A stretch of 37,835 nt of DNA from contig CAZYEJ010000014.1 of assembly GCA_964646435.1 (NCBI GenBank), forward strand, positions 1-37,835. Reading direction: 5' to 3'. The DNA comes from UBA3076 sp964646435. Lineage in GTDB: Bacteria > Desulfobacterota > Dissulfuribacteria > Dissulfuribacterales > UBA3076. Shown here piece by piece: positions 22,207 to 30,086 of this stretch; position 1 is the first letter of the stretch; every line of letters begins with the position of its first letter. The notes beneath the pieces were generated by a model. That model saw nothing but the letters and a program-made list of their open reading frames with translations, was not told the origin of the DNA and did no database searches. The translations under genes and the position numbers were made by a program.

Positions 22207-22818
22207 ATGTTTAATGCAGACAATACACTTAGATATTTAGGCTCAGGAATTCAACTGTTTGTGATTTGTGCACTCCTTGTTCTCTGCAACTCAGGAGTGA
22301 GTGATGCAGGCAGTATATATTCCTTCGTGGATGAGCGCGGTGCATGGCACTTCAGTAACGTGCCCACTGATCCGCGTTATGGTTCGGTAAGCCGATCCAG
22401 GCACATCTCCTCACATGTTCCAGTGAATTACTCGAAATTTGAGAAAATTATATCCGAGGCTGCCACACGCCATGGCCTGGATCCTGACTTGATCAGGGCA
22501 ATAATACAAATAGAGTCGGGATGGATTCCTGATGCCCGTTCCTCAAAGGGTGCCATTGGGCTCATGCAGTTGATGCCTGAGACATCCTCGAATCTGGCAG
22601 TGTCAAATCCTTTTGATCCCGAGGCAAACATCCGGGGCGGCACCAAGTACCTCAGCCGGTTGCTTGAACGATTCAAAGGCAATTTGGTCATGGCTCTGGC
22701 AGCTTATAACGCAGGACCGGAAAAGGTCAAAAGATACAAGGGAATTCCGCCTTACCCTGAGACGAGGAGGTATGTGCGAAACGTCCTGAAACAATGGCAG
22801 AAATACAGATCTGACTAA
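22207..22818 (+). CDS. Lytic transglycosylase (SLT domain) with DUF4124-like N-terminus
   Basis: 203 residues from the ATG at 22207; an ATG at 22192 lies in repeat element B. An N-terminal signal or anchor (LFVICALLVLCNSGVSDAG) is followed by a DUF4124-like strand pair (IYSFVDERGAWHFSNVPTDP). The SLT domain shows the catalytic Glu in IQIESGWIPDARSSKGAIG, then LMQLMPETS, GGTKYLSRLLERF and ALAAYNAGPEKVKRY. It cleaves the MurNAc-GlcNAc bond of peptidoglycan to 1,6-anhydro products in the periplasm. It converges on rodA with only 6 bp between stops. No good ribosome binding site is seen, perhaps because of the repeat insertion. Confidence 0.92.
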   Translation: MFNADNTLRYLGSGIQLFVICALLVLCNSGVSDAGSIYSFVDERGAWHFSNVPTDPRYGSVSRSRHISSHVPVNYSKFEKIISEAATRHGLDPDLIRAIIQIESGWIPDARSSKGAIGLMQLMPETSSNLAVSNPFDPEANIRGGTKYLSRLLERFKGNLVMALAAYNAGPEKVKRYKGIPPYPETRRYVRNVLKQWQKYRSD

Positions 22819-22824
22819 AGCCTA

Positions 22825-23940
22825 TCACCGGGTCCTTGTCCCTTTCTGAAACATGAAGCGCCTTGATCTTACATTGAGCAACAACCCTACACCTATAAGC
22901 GTAGTAAACACCGAGGAGCCGCCATAGCTGATAAGTGGCAAAGGAATACCTACCACAGGCATAAGTCCCATGACCATGCCTACATTTATTACGACCTGCC
23001 AGAAAAGCATGGCCGTTACCCCAAAGGCCAAAAAGGCCCCGAAACGTTCCCTGGATTGTGATGCTATCAAAAATCCACGGTATAGCATAAGAAAAAATAT
23101 TCCCAGTAGAATTACTGATCCCACCCAACCCCATTCCTCAGCCCAGATAGAAAAAGCAAAATCAGTGTGGACCTCCGGCAGAAAGTTGAGGTGGGCCTGG
23201 CTCCCTTTCATGTAACCCTTACCCAGAAGCTGTCCTGAACCAATGGCAATTTTTGATTGTGATATGTGATATCCCGCACCGAGTGGATCCCTCCCCGGGT
23301 AAATGAAGCCCATTATTCTATTCCTTTGATAGGGCTTAAGAAACTCCCATACAACAGGAAAAGCGGCAATTACTGAACCCGACAGCAACAGGAAGGACAT
23401 CCACTGGAGACGAGCCATATACACTAAAGAAGCAAAAATCAGCACCAGAAACAGCGCTGTCCCTAAATCCGGCTGGTGGTAAATCAGACAAATCGGGACA
23501 AGCATCAAAAGGAAGGGCCGCCATAAATCCGTTAGACCATACTGTGGTTTGTCGTCATGGTAAAAATAACTACTCAGAACAATAACCGTGGCGAGTTTGG
23601 CCAGTTCGGAAGGCTGAATATTCATAAATCCCAGAGAAAGCCAGCGCTGCGATCCACCTACAGTCTTACCTATAAAAACTACCAGTATAAGCATAAAAAC
23701 CATAATCAAGTAAATGTGTATAGAATAAACAGTAAGAAGACGATAATCAAAAAAGACTACCAGACTCAACATCAAAACAGTGCCTGCTATATACCACTGA
23801 AGTTGTTTCCATTGAAAGGGATAGCCGGTAGCTGCACTGCCGCTGTTCAAGTTGACAAAACCTATAGCCATGAGCAAAAGGACGGCTAAAAAGAGCCACC
23901 AGTCAAAATGTTCTAGAAATCGCCTATCAAACATGGTCAT
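22825..23940 (-). CDS. rodA: Rod-shape SEDS peptidoglycan glycosyltransferase
   Basis: 371 residues with about ten membrane segments. It polymerises lipid II glycan strands in the elongasome. SEDS features: QWYIAGTVLM, GGSQRWLSLGFMNIQPSELAK (extracellular loop), LIYHQPDLGTALFL, FLPEVHTDFAFSIWAEEWG with the conserved Asp, and GIPLPLISYGGSSV at the end. RodA rather than FtsW is indicated by its position directly after mrdA, with the two reading frames overlapping by 14 bp. It is the last gene of the leftward mreBCD-mrdA-rodA operon. Confidence 0.95.
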   Translation of the reverse strand: MTMFDRRFLEHFDWWLFLAVLLLMAIGFVNLNSGSAATGYPFQWKQLQWYIAGTVLMLSLVVFFDYRLLTVYSIHIYLIMVFMLILVVFIGKTVGGSQRWLSLGFMNIQPSELAKLATVIVLSSYFYHDDKPQYGLTDLWRPFLLMLVPICLIYHQPDLGTALFLVLIFASLVYMARLQWMSFLLLSGSVIAAFPVVWEFLKPYQRNRIMGFIYPGRDPLGAGYHISQSKIAIGSGQLLGKGYMKGSQAHLNFLPEVHTDFAFSIWAEEWGWVGSVILLGIFFLMLYRGFLIASQSRERFGAFLAFGVTAMLFWQVVINVGMVMGLMPVVGIPLPLISYGGSSVFTTLIGVGLLLNVRSRRFMFQKGTRTR

Positions 23941-25834
23941 CTATATTGTTTACATTGAAAGCAGTCTTCCTGGGCCTTAGTACAGGCAGAGGAGATTGAA
24001 TTTGAAACCACGTCTCGAAAACCTTACGGGCAATGGGTGCTGCAACAGAGCCGCCATGTCCGGCATGCTCGCACAATACTGCTATCGCAAGTTCAGGCCT
24101 CTCTGCCGGAGCGTAGGCCACAAACCAGGCGTGATCTCTGTATTTCCAATCTAATTTTTCGCTCTGCCTACGTTTAGCCTGTCCTACCACCTGCGCGGTA
24201 CCGGTCTTGCCTGCCACAAGGACATCAGGCATTTTGCATTTTTTCCCTGTACCTTTTTTATCATTTACCGCCCCTACCAAGGCCTTCCTGATTATCCTTA
24301 GATTTGTTTCAGAAATCGGCAATTTATCCCTTGGAATACTCTCAAAAGATTTGACGATGTGGCCATCCGGTCCTGTCATTTTCTCCAGGTAAATTGGGCT
24401 ATATAAGGTGCCGCCATTGGCTACTGCAGATGTCAAACAGGCCATCTGCAGAGGAGTTACAAGAGTAAAACCCTGGCCTATAGCTGTAATAAGGGTCTCT
24501 CCTTTCTGCCACGGCTCCTGATATCTTTCGAGTTTCCAGTCTGGAGTAGCAATAAATCCTTTGCTCTCATTGGGAAGATTGATCCCTGTCTTTGATCCCA
24601 AACCAAAGGCATCGGCGTACTTTGCTATCTTATCAATCCCCAGCTTAAGACCGACCTGATAGAAATAGATATCGCAGGACTCAACCAGGGCCTTATACAA
24701 ATTAGTCTGCCCATGTCCACGCCAATCCCAACACCTGAAGACACTTCTGCCTAAACGGAATCGCCCACTGCACTGGAACGACGTATTTTTTGTAACTATC
24801 CCCTCTTGTAAAGCCGCTGCAGCCATCACAATCTTAAAAGTTGAAGCAGGAGCATATCTGCCCTGAAGGGCCTTATTTTGCAAAGGCCTTGAGACAGGAT
24901 CATTCAATGCCTTCCATTCCTCGTTATTAATGCCCGTGGCAAATGCATCCGGATCAAAAGCAGGACTGCTCACCAAGGCGAGTATCCGTCCGGTCTGAGG
25001 GTCCAGGGCAACAAGGGCTCCGACATATCCCTCCATGGCCTCCTCCGAGGCCTGCTGAAGATCCAAGTCAATAGAAAGATATAGATCTTTTCCGGGAACT
25101 GGTGATTTCTCGTCTATCACTCTTACCAGGCGTCCACCGGCATCCACTTCCAACCTGCGTTGGCCCTTTATCCCTGCCAGATCATTTTCAAACCTTTCCT
25201 CAATCCCGCATTTCCCCACCAGATCACCCGAACGCGCGCCTTTATAACGTTCTTTTTCAATATCTTCACGGCTGATTTCTCCGAGATAACCGAGCAAATG
25301 TGGGGCAATACTACCATAGGGATATTTCCTGGCGGGAGTCACCTCGATAAAAACGCCAGGCAAGCTAAAAAGCCGGGACTCAATTCTGGAAAGCGTCTCC
25401 CAATCAGCCCCTCTCTTAATTACTATGGGTACGTATTTGGGTCCTTTTTGCTCTGAACCGAGACGGGTTCGAATCTCGGCCTCCGTCTCCCCAAGCAAGG
25501 GAGAAAGTTTGGCCAAGAGGGCTTCCATGTCTCCTACATCCTCCCTGACAAGACATACATTAAAGCAAGGCTTTATCCCTGCCAGAAGACGGCCTGTCCT
25601 ATCAAGAATTTTGCCACGGGGTGGCTGAAGACGCACGGATTTTACTCGATTCCGCTCGGATTGTTCCCTGAAATGCTTTCCCTGTACAATCTGTAAATGC
25701 CATAGACGTGCACAAAATGTAACCACGAACAGAAACATGATCAGAATGGCAACATCACATCTCCGTTTATTTGCCTCCTGATCCAGCCGGTCAAAGCGCT
25801 TGACACGCCAAATTGTCTTGACCTTAAACTTCAC
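23927..25834 (-). CDS. mrdA: Penicillin-binding protein 2 (elongation transpeptidase)
   Basis: 635 residues, normal for class B PBP2. It cross-links peptidoglycan during side-wall growth with RodA. One N-terminal membrane helix (about 28-48), a PBP dimerisation domain (RNRVKSVRLQPPRGKILDRT), and the transpeptidase domain with S331-T-F-K334 (acylation site), S386-C-D388 and K543-T-G545. SCD instead of SxN is common in PBP2. An extended basic N-terminus precedes the helix. It overlaps mreD by 11 bp upstream and rodA by 14 bp downstream, so the three are tightly coupled. Confidence 0.95.
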   Translation of the reverse strand: MKFKVKTIWRVKRFDRLDQEANKRRCDVAILIMFLFVVTFCARLWHLQIVQGKHFREQSERNRVKSVRLQPPRGKILDRTGRLLAGIKPCFNVCLVREDVGDMEALLAKLSPLLGETEAEIRTRLGSEQKGPKYVPIVIKRGADWETLSRIESRLFSLPGVFIEVTPARKYPYGSIAPHLLGYLGEISREDIEKERYKGARSGDLVGKCGIEERFENDLAGIKGQRRLEVDAGGRLVRVIDEKSPVPGKDLYLSIDLDLQQASEEAMEGYVGALVALDPQTGRILALVSSPAFDPDAFATGINNEEWKALNDPVSRPLQNKALQGRYAPASTFKIVMAAAALQEGIVTKNTSFQCSGRFRLGRSVFRCWDWRGHGQTNLYKALVESCDIYFYQVGLKLGIDKIAKYADAFGLGSKTGINLPNESKGFIATPDWKLERYQEPWQKGETLITAIGQGFTLVTPLQMACLTSAVANGGTLYSPIYLEKMTGPDGHIVKSFESIPRDKLPISETNLRIIRKALVGAVNDKKGTGKKCKMPDVLVAGKTGTAQVVGQAKRRQSEKLDWKYRDHAWFVAYAPAERPELAIAVLCEHAGHGGSVAAPIARKVFETWFQIQSPLPVLRPRKTAFNVNNIDDHV

Positions 25835-26354
25835 TGTGTTCTTTTACTCCAAGCCACTTATCCTCACTGAAAATAACCGAATTTGCTTTATCAAAGACAA
25901 AAAACCAGAAAGGGGCAAGAACACCGTTGAGCAGGGCCTGGGCAAACCCCCAAGGCCACAAGAGTCCAGCAGCACCACTGCCGATCAAAAAGACCGCTAC
26001 GACCTCAATACTCAAAAACGAAACCAGCATCATCTGTTGCCATGCATCAGCACACACTATGTGGTTTAAGATATACCGAATCATCAAATATTCACCAGCA
26101 TATGCCAGAGCATAAAGACCTGCCGGCATGGCTGACATCTGCTCACTGAGGATACCTAACCCCAATACAGCGAGGATGCCACCGGGTAAAGAGTGTTGAA
26201 GCCCGTACCAGGCTACAAGCGGCACCAAACCGTCCAGTCGGATTTGTCCGAACTGAAACGGGAAGCCCAAGGTCGTTTCAATTAAAAGCAGAACGTACCC
26301 AAAAAAAATAACGACCAACGCTTTTTTGTAAGGGTTCAAAGGTTCAGGGTTCAC
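25824..26354 (-). CDS. mreD: Rod shape-determining membrane protein MreD
   Basis: 176 residues, with about five hydrophobic segments (e.g. ALVVIFFGYVLLLIETTLGF, LVPLVAWYGLQHSLPGGILA, VSFLSIEVVAVFLIGSGAAG). MreD sequences vary strongly; the call rests on topology, on features such as RLDGLVPLVAWYGLQ and GLGILSEQMSAMPAGLYAL, and on the position between mreC and mrdA. It links MreC to the membrane elongasome. The spacer to mreC (127 bp) is unusually long for this operon and holds GGTTCAGG-like repeats. Confidence 0.87.
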   Translation of the reverse strand: MNPEPLNPYKKALVVIFFGYVLLLIETTLGFPFQFGQIRLDGLVPLVAWYGLQHSLPGGILAVLGLGILSEQMSAMPAGLYALAYAGEYLMIRYILNHIVCADAWQQMMLVSFLSIEVVAVFLIGSGAAGLLWPWGFAQALLNGVLAPFWFFVFDKANSVIFSEDKWLGVKEHSEV

Positions 26355-26475
26355 CGTTCAGGGTTACCTTCCTTGTGGACGTTCATATGCTTCCCTTGTT
26401 CTATTCTCATTCCTTCTCCATTCAAAATTCACGAATCAACGATTCAGATTTCCCTTGAGCCCCTGAACTGTTAGG
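26333..26475. repeat. GGTTCAGG-type degenerate array in the mreC-mreD spacer
   Basis: AGGGTTCAAAGGTTCAGGGTTC followed by ACCGTTCAGGGTTACC (26333-26367) repeats an octamer-like unit, and AATTCACGAATCAACGATTCA plus CCCCTGAACTG lie further on. It splits an otherwise overlapping operon and covers the first codons of mreD. Confidence 0.7.
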
Positions 26476-26481
26476 CTTTTT

Positions 26482-27336
26482 TCAATGGTGTGACTCCACA
26501 AAGGGCTGATTTGTGACAAGAACAACCAATTCTTCTACTCTTTTGAGATCAACAGCCGGCGTCACAGTGATTTCCTGGAAAAGATCAGAAATAGAACCTT
26601 CAGTTACAGAAGAGACCTTTCCTATCAGAAGTCCCTTTGGGAAAATCCGGTCAGTGCCGGATGTAATAATTCTATCCCCAACCTCAACATCCACCACTTT
26701 TTCCACATAGGCCAAGTAACATTGTCCCTCCCCCGCGCCTTTTATAATGCCCCTGGCTCGATTCCGCTGTATAAGTGCGGCTACCGCACTGTTATAGTCA
26801 GATAACAATAAAACCTTGCTGAAATGGAGGGAAGTTTCTATTGTCTGGCCTACAATACCTGCTCCGGACATGACTACCATCCCTTGCTTTATTCCGTCTT
26901 TGCGACCCTGATCCACAGTAATTGTGGCCAACCATGGGGCCAAATCTACTCCGACCACATTGGCCGTTATTACCGTAGTGCCGGCATTCTCTTTTATCCC
27001 CAATAATTTCTTATAACGGGTATTGGCAATAAGGACCTCACGGTACCGGCCAATTTCTTTCTGAAGTTGGACGATATCTTGACGAAGGACCTTGTTTTCC
27101 AGCTCAACGTCCTGAAGGGCCAGGTATGATCGCCATAATTTTTTCCCCCATATCGAGGGTCTGGAAAGGCCTTTTTGCAAATAGCCCGTTAAGTCCATAA
27201 AAAAGTATTTGACTGGAGATACAGCGGCAGGTGAACCAAAACGCAGGCCTACCACTACAAAGATCAAAAAGACCACTACGGCCAGGACTAAATATGCCGT
27301 CATGCTTTTTTTTGAATTTCCAGTGTGGAATGGCAC
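26482..27336 (-). CDS. mreC: Rod shape-determining protein MreC
   Basis: 284 residues. One N-terminal membrane helix (about 12-31, MTAYLVLAVVVFLIFVVVGL), a coiled coil (about 75-100, LQDVELENKVLRQDIVQLQK), then the two-barrel periplasmic domain (ANVVGVDLAPWLATITVDQG, GMVVMSGAGIVGQT, VLLLSDYNSAVAALIQRNRA, RGIIKGAGEG, DRIITSGTDRIFPKGLLIGK). It organises PBP2 and RodA in the periplasm. It follows mreB by 35 bp. Confidence 0.95.
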   Translation of the reverse strand: MPFHTGNSKKSMTAYLVLAVVVFLIFVVVGLRFGSPAAVSPVKYFFMDLTGYLQKGLSRPSIWGKKLWRSYLALQDVELENKVLRQDIVQLQKEIGRYREVLIANTRYKKLLGIKENAGTTVITANVVGVDLAPWLATITVDQGRKDGIKQGMVVMSGAGIVGQTIETSLHFSKVLLLSDYNSAVAALIQRNRARGIIKGAGEGQCYLAYVEKVVDVEVGDRIITSGTDRIFPKGLLIGKVSSVTEGSISDLFQEITVTPAVDLKRVEELVVLVTNQPFVESHH

Positions 27337-27371
27337 AATCGATATGCAACAAAAAAATATGGCCGGCTGAA

Positions 27372-28403
27372 TTAATGGATCATAACTTCTTTCAAGATAT
27401 CAAGATTGTCCAGAGACATGCCAGCACCTAAAACTACGGAAGATAAAGGATCGTCAGCAATAATTATAGGAAGATGTGTTTCGTCTCTCAAGAGCTTATC
27501 CAAATTTTTTAGCAAGGCCACACCACCTGTTAGAACAATTCCTTTATCGACAATATCCGCAGCCAATTCAGGGGGGGTTTGCTCAAGTACGCTTTTTACC
27601 GCATCGACTATTGTGTCTATTTGCTCTGTTATAGCTGAACGTATCTCTGACGAATTAATCGTTATGGTCTTGGGCACCCCTGATACCAGGTCTCTACCCT
27701 TTATTTCCATCTCCCGATAAGGTTCTTCAGGTATGACATCGCCCAATTCTATCTTGATTTTTTCTGCCGAATGCTCACCAATCAGCAGATTAAATTTTCT
27801 CTTAATATACTGTAAAATAGCAATGTCCATCTTATCACCTGCTACACGAACAGACTTACTGTAGACGATCCCGGCTAAAGAAATGACAGCTACTTCAGTA
27901 GTACCTCCACCCATATCCACTATCATATTTGCAATCGGCTCTGTAATCGGCAATCCCGCACCAATAGCGGCTGCCATAGGCTCTTCAATCAGGTAAACTT
28001 CTCTTGCACCTGCAGACTCGGCGGATTCCCGGACAGCTCGTTTCTCAACCTGCGTGATACCGGACGGCACACTTATGTTGATTCGAGGCCGAATCAGAGT
28101 CCGCCGATCGTGTATTTTCCGTATAAAATAACGCAGCATGGCCTCTGTAACTTCAAAATCAGCAATTACGCCATCCTTCATGGGTCGGATAGCCACAATA
28201 TTTCCAGGTGTCCTCCCAAGCATCATTTTGGCGTCTCTGCCTACGGCCACGACTTTGTTTGCCCTGACATCCTTGCGCACTGCAACCACAGATGGTTCGC
28301 GCAGGACTATGCCCTTACCCTTCACATATACTAATGTATTTGCAGTTCCAAGATCGATGGCCAGATCGCTTGAGAACCGCCCTAAAATAGAACCTAAAAA
28401 CAT
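27372..28403 (-). CDS. mreB: Rod shape-determining actin-like protein MreB
   Basis: 343 residues, the standard length. Actin-fold motifs: phosphate 1 DLGTANTLVYVKGKGIVL, phosphate 2 NMIVDMGGGTTEVAVISLAG, adenosine VLTGGVALLKNLDKLL, and connecting SVPSGITQVEKRAVRESAES. It forms membrane-bound antiparallel filaments that guide the elongasome. It is the first gene of the leftward mreBCD-mrdA-rodA operon. Its ribosome binding site (AAGGTAAT) lies in a 15-bp direct repeat that flanks a MITE-like insertion, so the original promoter now lies about 200 bp further away. Confidence 0.97.
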   Translation of the reverse strand: MFLGSILGRFSSDLAIDLGTANTLVYVKGKGIVLREPSVVAVRKDVRANKVVAVGRDAKMMLGRTPGNIVAIRPMKDGVIADFEVTEAMLRYFIRKIHDRRTLIRPRINISVPSGITQVEKRAVRESAESAGAREVYLIEEPMAAAIGAGLPITEPIANMIVDMGGGTTEVAVISLAGIVYSKSVRVAGDKMDIAILQYIKRKFNLLIGEHSAEKIKIELGDVIPEEPYREMEIKGRDLVSGVPKTITINSSEIRSAITEQIDTIVDAVKSVLEQTPPELAADIVDKGIVLTGGVALLKNLDKLLRDETHLPIIIADDPLSSVVLGAGMSLDNLDILKEVMIH

Positions 28404-28405
28404 AG

Positions 28406-28616
28406 TTATTACCTTAATTTGTAACTATTCAGGTTGAAGACTGAAGGCTGAAGTATTTCAACCATCTCGCAACGATCGAACAGAGATGAATCCTCTAAAC
28501 TAATACTGCAATCTCGTCAGCCAACTCAAATGCCCGCAGTTTTGTGTGATCACGCACGATTTGCCCTTATCGGCCTTCTACCTTCAGTCTATTCACCTGA
28601 ATTATTACCTTAATTT
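28406..28616. mobile_element. MITE-like insertion in the mreB leader
   Basis: Two perfect 15-bp direct repeats, TTATTACCTTAATTT, at 28406-28420 and 28602-28616 flank 181 bp. The inner ends are imperfect inverted repeats: TATTCAGGTTGAAGACTGAA on the left and CCTTCAGTCTATTCACCTGA on the right. This is the structure of a small non-autonomous element with duplicated target. No frame is present inside. Confidence 0.7.
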
Positions 28617-29003
28617 AATAGTATAGAAACTTCCTTTTTTGAACACAGATGGAAACAGTTTATCAAGATTTTCAAATTTTACTACCGAAATACAAGATCA
28701 ACAAGGTGTAAGTTACTGACAATCCGTATCTTTCTTTCAAGAAAATAAAAAATATCTTTCCAAACGGGATTGAACCCTACCAAAGGCATTTCCAGTTGGC
28801 AAGAAATAGCCGGATGAGCCTCTTGCAAAACTCCAGACCCGCAACTTATCTTGACATATACTTAGCATATGGGTATGAATTTGGAGCTTGCTGGGTGTTT
28901 ATCCTAACAGATTAATTTTTTCTAAATTTTTCTTAGTGTATTGAATTTTTTTGGATAAATTGTCTCCTTTGTTATTTATAGTCCTGACACATACATGTAT
29001 TCA
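28617..29003. other. AT-rich intergenic region between divergent mreB and rpmH
   Basis: No gene seen. It must carry promoters for the mre operon (leftward) and the rpmH cluster (rightward), but no clear -35/-10 pair was found. No DnaA boxes (TTATCCACA) were seen, although rpmH often lies near dnaA and oriC. Confidence 0.4.
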
Positions 29004-29032
29004 GTGTCTGAACGAAAAGACTGTTCAGACAC
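29004..29032. promoter_or_regulatory. Hairpin upstream of rpmH
   Basis: GTGTCTGAAC (29004-29013) and GTTCAGACAC (29023-29032) are perfect 10-bp inverted arms with a 9-base loop, 100 bp before rpmH. No T-run follows. It may be an operator or a leader hairpin. Confidence 0.6.
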
Positions 29033-29131
29033 AAATTTGAATTATAAATTTTGAATTTAAAAACAAATTATTTGCTAACAGTTTTTGCATAATATCGCCC
29101 GGATAATTTGGGAGTAGGGAGTTATTTTGAT

Positions 29132-29266
29132 ATGAAAAGGACCTTTCAGCCAAGCAATTTAAAAAGAAAGAGGACCCACGGATTTCGCAAACGCATGAGT
29201 ACAAAGGCAGGCCGTAGAGTATTGAGCAGGCGCAGAGCAAAAGGGAGATACAGCTTATCAGCATAA
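29132..29266 (+). CDS. rpmH: 50S ribosomal protein L34
   Basis: 44 residues, typical: MKRTFQPSNLKRKRTHGFRK, then RMSTKAGRRVLSRRRAKGR, ending YSLSA. L34 is a small basic protein of the large subunit. It is the first gene of the conserved rpmH-rnpA-yidD-yidC-jag-mnmE order. GGGAG at 29110-29114 lies somewhat far from the ATG (about 17 bases); no better site is visible. Just upstream is the hairpin at 29004-29032. Confidence 0.97.
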   Translation: MKRTFQPSNLKRKRTHGFRKRMSTKAGRRVLSRRRAKGRYSLSA

Positions 29267-29305
29267 AGGTTATTATGGAGGAAGCCTTCTGGACGTAACA
29301 CAAAA

Positions 29306-29680
29306 ATGCCTTACAATAGAATGAGGCCGTCCCTACACACCCAATCTCTCTCAAAAAAAGAGAGATTGACAGGCGCGGAAAATTTTATCAGGGTTTATAA
29401 AAAGGGGAAACGATTAAAGTTGCCTGGCCTTACTATTATAGTTACAAGGAATTATTTGTCCTACTGTAGAATCGGTATCAGTGCCGGCAAAAAAATTGGT
29501 GGAGCTATCAAGAGAAACAGAGCCAAAAGGCTGATCAGGGAATTATTCCGCACGAACAAACGGATTTTTCCTACTGGTCATGATCTGGTTTTTGTGCCAT
29601 ATAGGAAATTTTTTCATCTTGATTGGAATGAACTCAAGAGCAATCTTGTCAAGGCATTTGATGCCTCGAACAGGTGTTAA
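29306..29680 (+). CDS. rnpA: Ribonuclease P protein component
   Basis: 124 residues. It binds the RNase P RNA and helps 5'-end maturation of tRNAs. The family signature is KKIGGAIKRNRAKRLIRELF with the RNR motif, preceded by an FxxVYKKGKRLKLPGL segment. The ATG at 29306 lacks a near ribosome binding site: GGAGGAAG is about 24 bases upstream, so the true start may be the second Met at 29321 or a non-ATG codon further up. A 9-bp inverted repeat (CAATCTCTC/GAGAGATTG, 29342-29368) with an A-rich loop lies inside the first codons and could affect initiation. Confidence 0.93.
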   Translation: MPYNRMRPSLHTQSLSKKERLTGAENFIRVYKKGKRLKLPGLTIIVTRNYLSYCRIGISAGKKIGGAIKRNRAKRLIRELFRTNKRIFPTGHDLVFVPYRKFFHLDWNELKSNLVKAFDASNRC

Positions 29681-29683
29681 TAA

Positions 29684-29911
29684 TTGATTACTAAGACCAT
29701 ATTGGGCAAATTCATCATTTTTTTCATTAGAATATACAGGCTATTGTTTTCCCCTATTTTACCAAGGTCTTGCCGTTTCTATCCGAGCTGCTCTCGATAC
29801 GCTGAGGAAGCCATTGTTAAACACGGTCCTATTAAGGGTATTGTGTTGGCTACCAGACGACTCCTAAGGTGTCATCCCTGGACTCCGGGCGGATACGACC
29901 CTGTCCCCTGA
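29684..29911 (+). CDS. yidD: Membrane protein insertion efficiency factor YidD
   Basis: 75 residues starting at a TTG 3 bases after rnpA. Family motifs: FIRIYRLLFSPILPRSCRFY, then PSCSRYAEEAIVKHG and RRLLRCHPWTPGGYDPVP, with the conserved cysteines. A small amphipathic membrane-associated protein that assists YidC. Its position between rnpA and yidC is the conserved one. It is intact. Confidence 0.95.
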   Translation: MITKTILGKFIIFFIRIYRLLFSPILPRSCRFYPSCSRYAEEAIVKHGPIKGIVLATRRLLRCHPWTPGGYDPVP

Positions 29912-29963
29912 TTGCCGATTTACGTTAAGAAGGCCCTTCACAGCAGAAAATGGTTGATTGATT

Positions 29964-30070
29964 AGCCGTTTACAAAACTCCATTGGAAAGCGGGAAATGG
30001 AGTTTAGAAGACGGCTCTGATTAGGAACGTACAATAAATAATTTGAACAAATTATTTATTGTACGTTCCT
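29964..30070 (+). promoter_or_regulatory. Two consecutive hairpins in the yidC leader
   Basis: Hairpin 1: AAACTCCATT (29975-29984) pairs with AATGGAGTTT (29996-30005), with outer AGCCGT (29964-29969) and ACGGCT (30011-30016). Hairpin 2: a perfect 23-bp stem, AGGAACGTACAATAAATAAT.. (30023-30045) against 30048-30070, with a 2-base loop. They fill the gap between yidD and yidC and end 16 bases before the yidC start. Confidence 0.8.
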
Positions 30071-30086
30071 TATTAAGGTTTACACA

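Noticed and set aside
28617..29131. Possible replication origin near rpmH
   Set aside because: rpmH often lies by dnaA and oriC, but no dnaA gene, DnaA box cluster or DnaA-trio was seen; mreB lies there instead.
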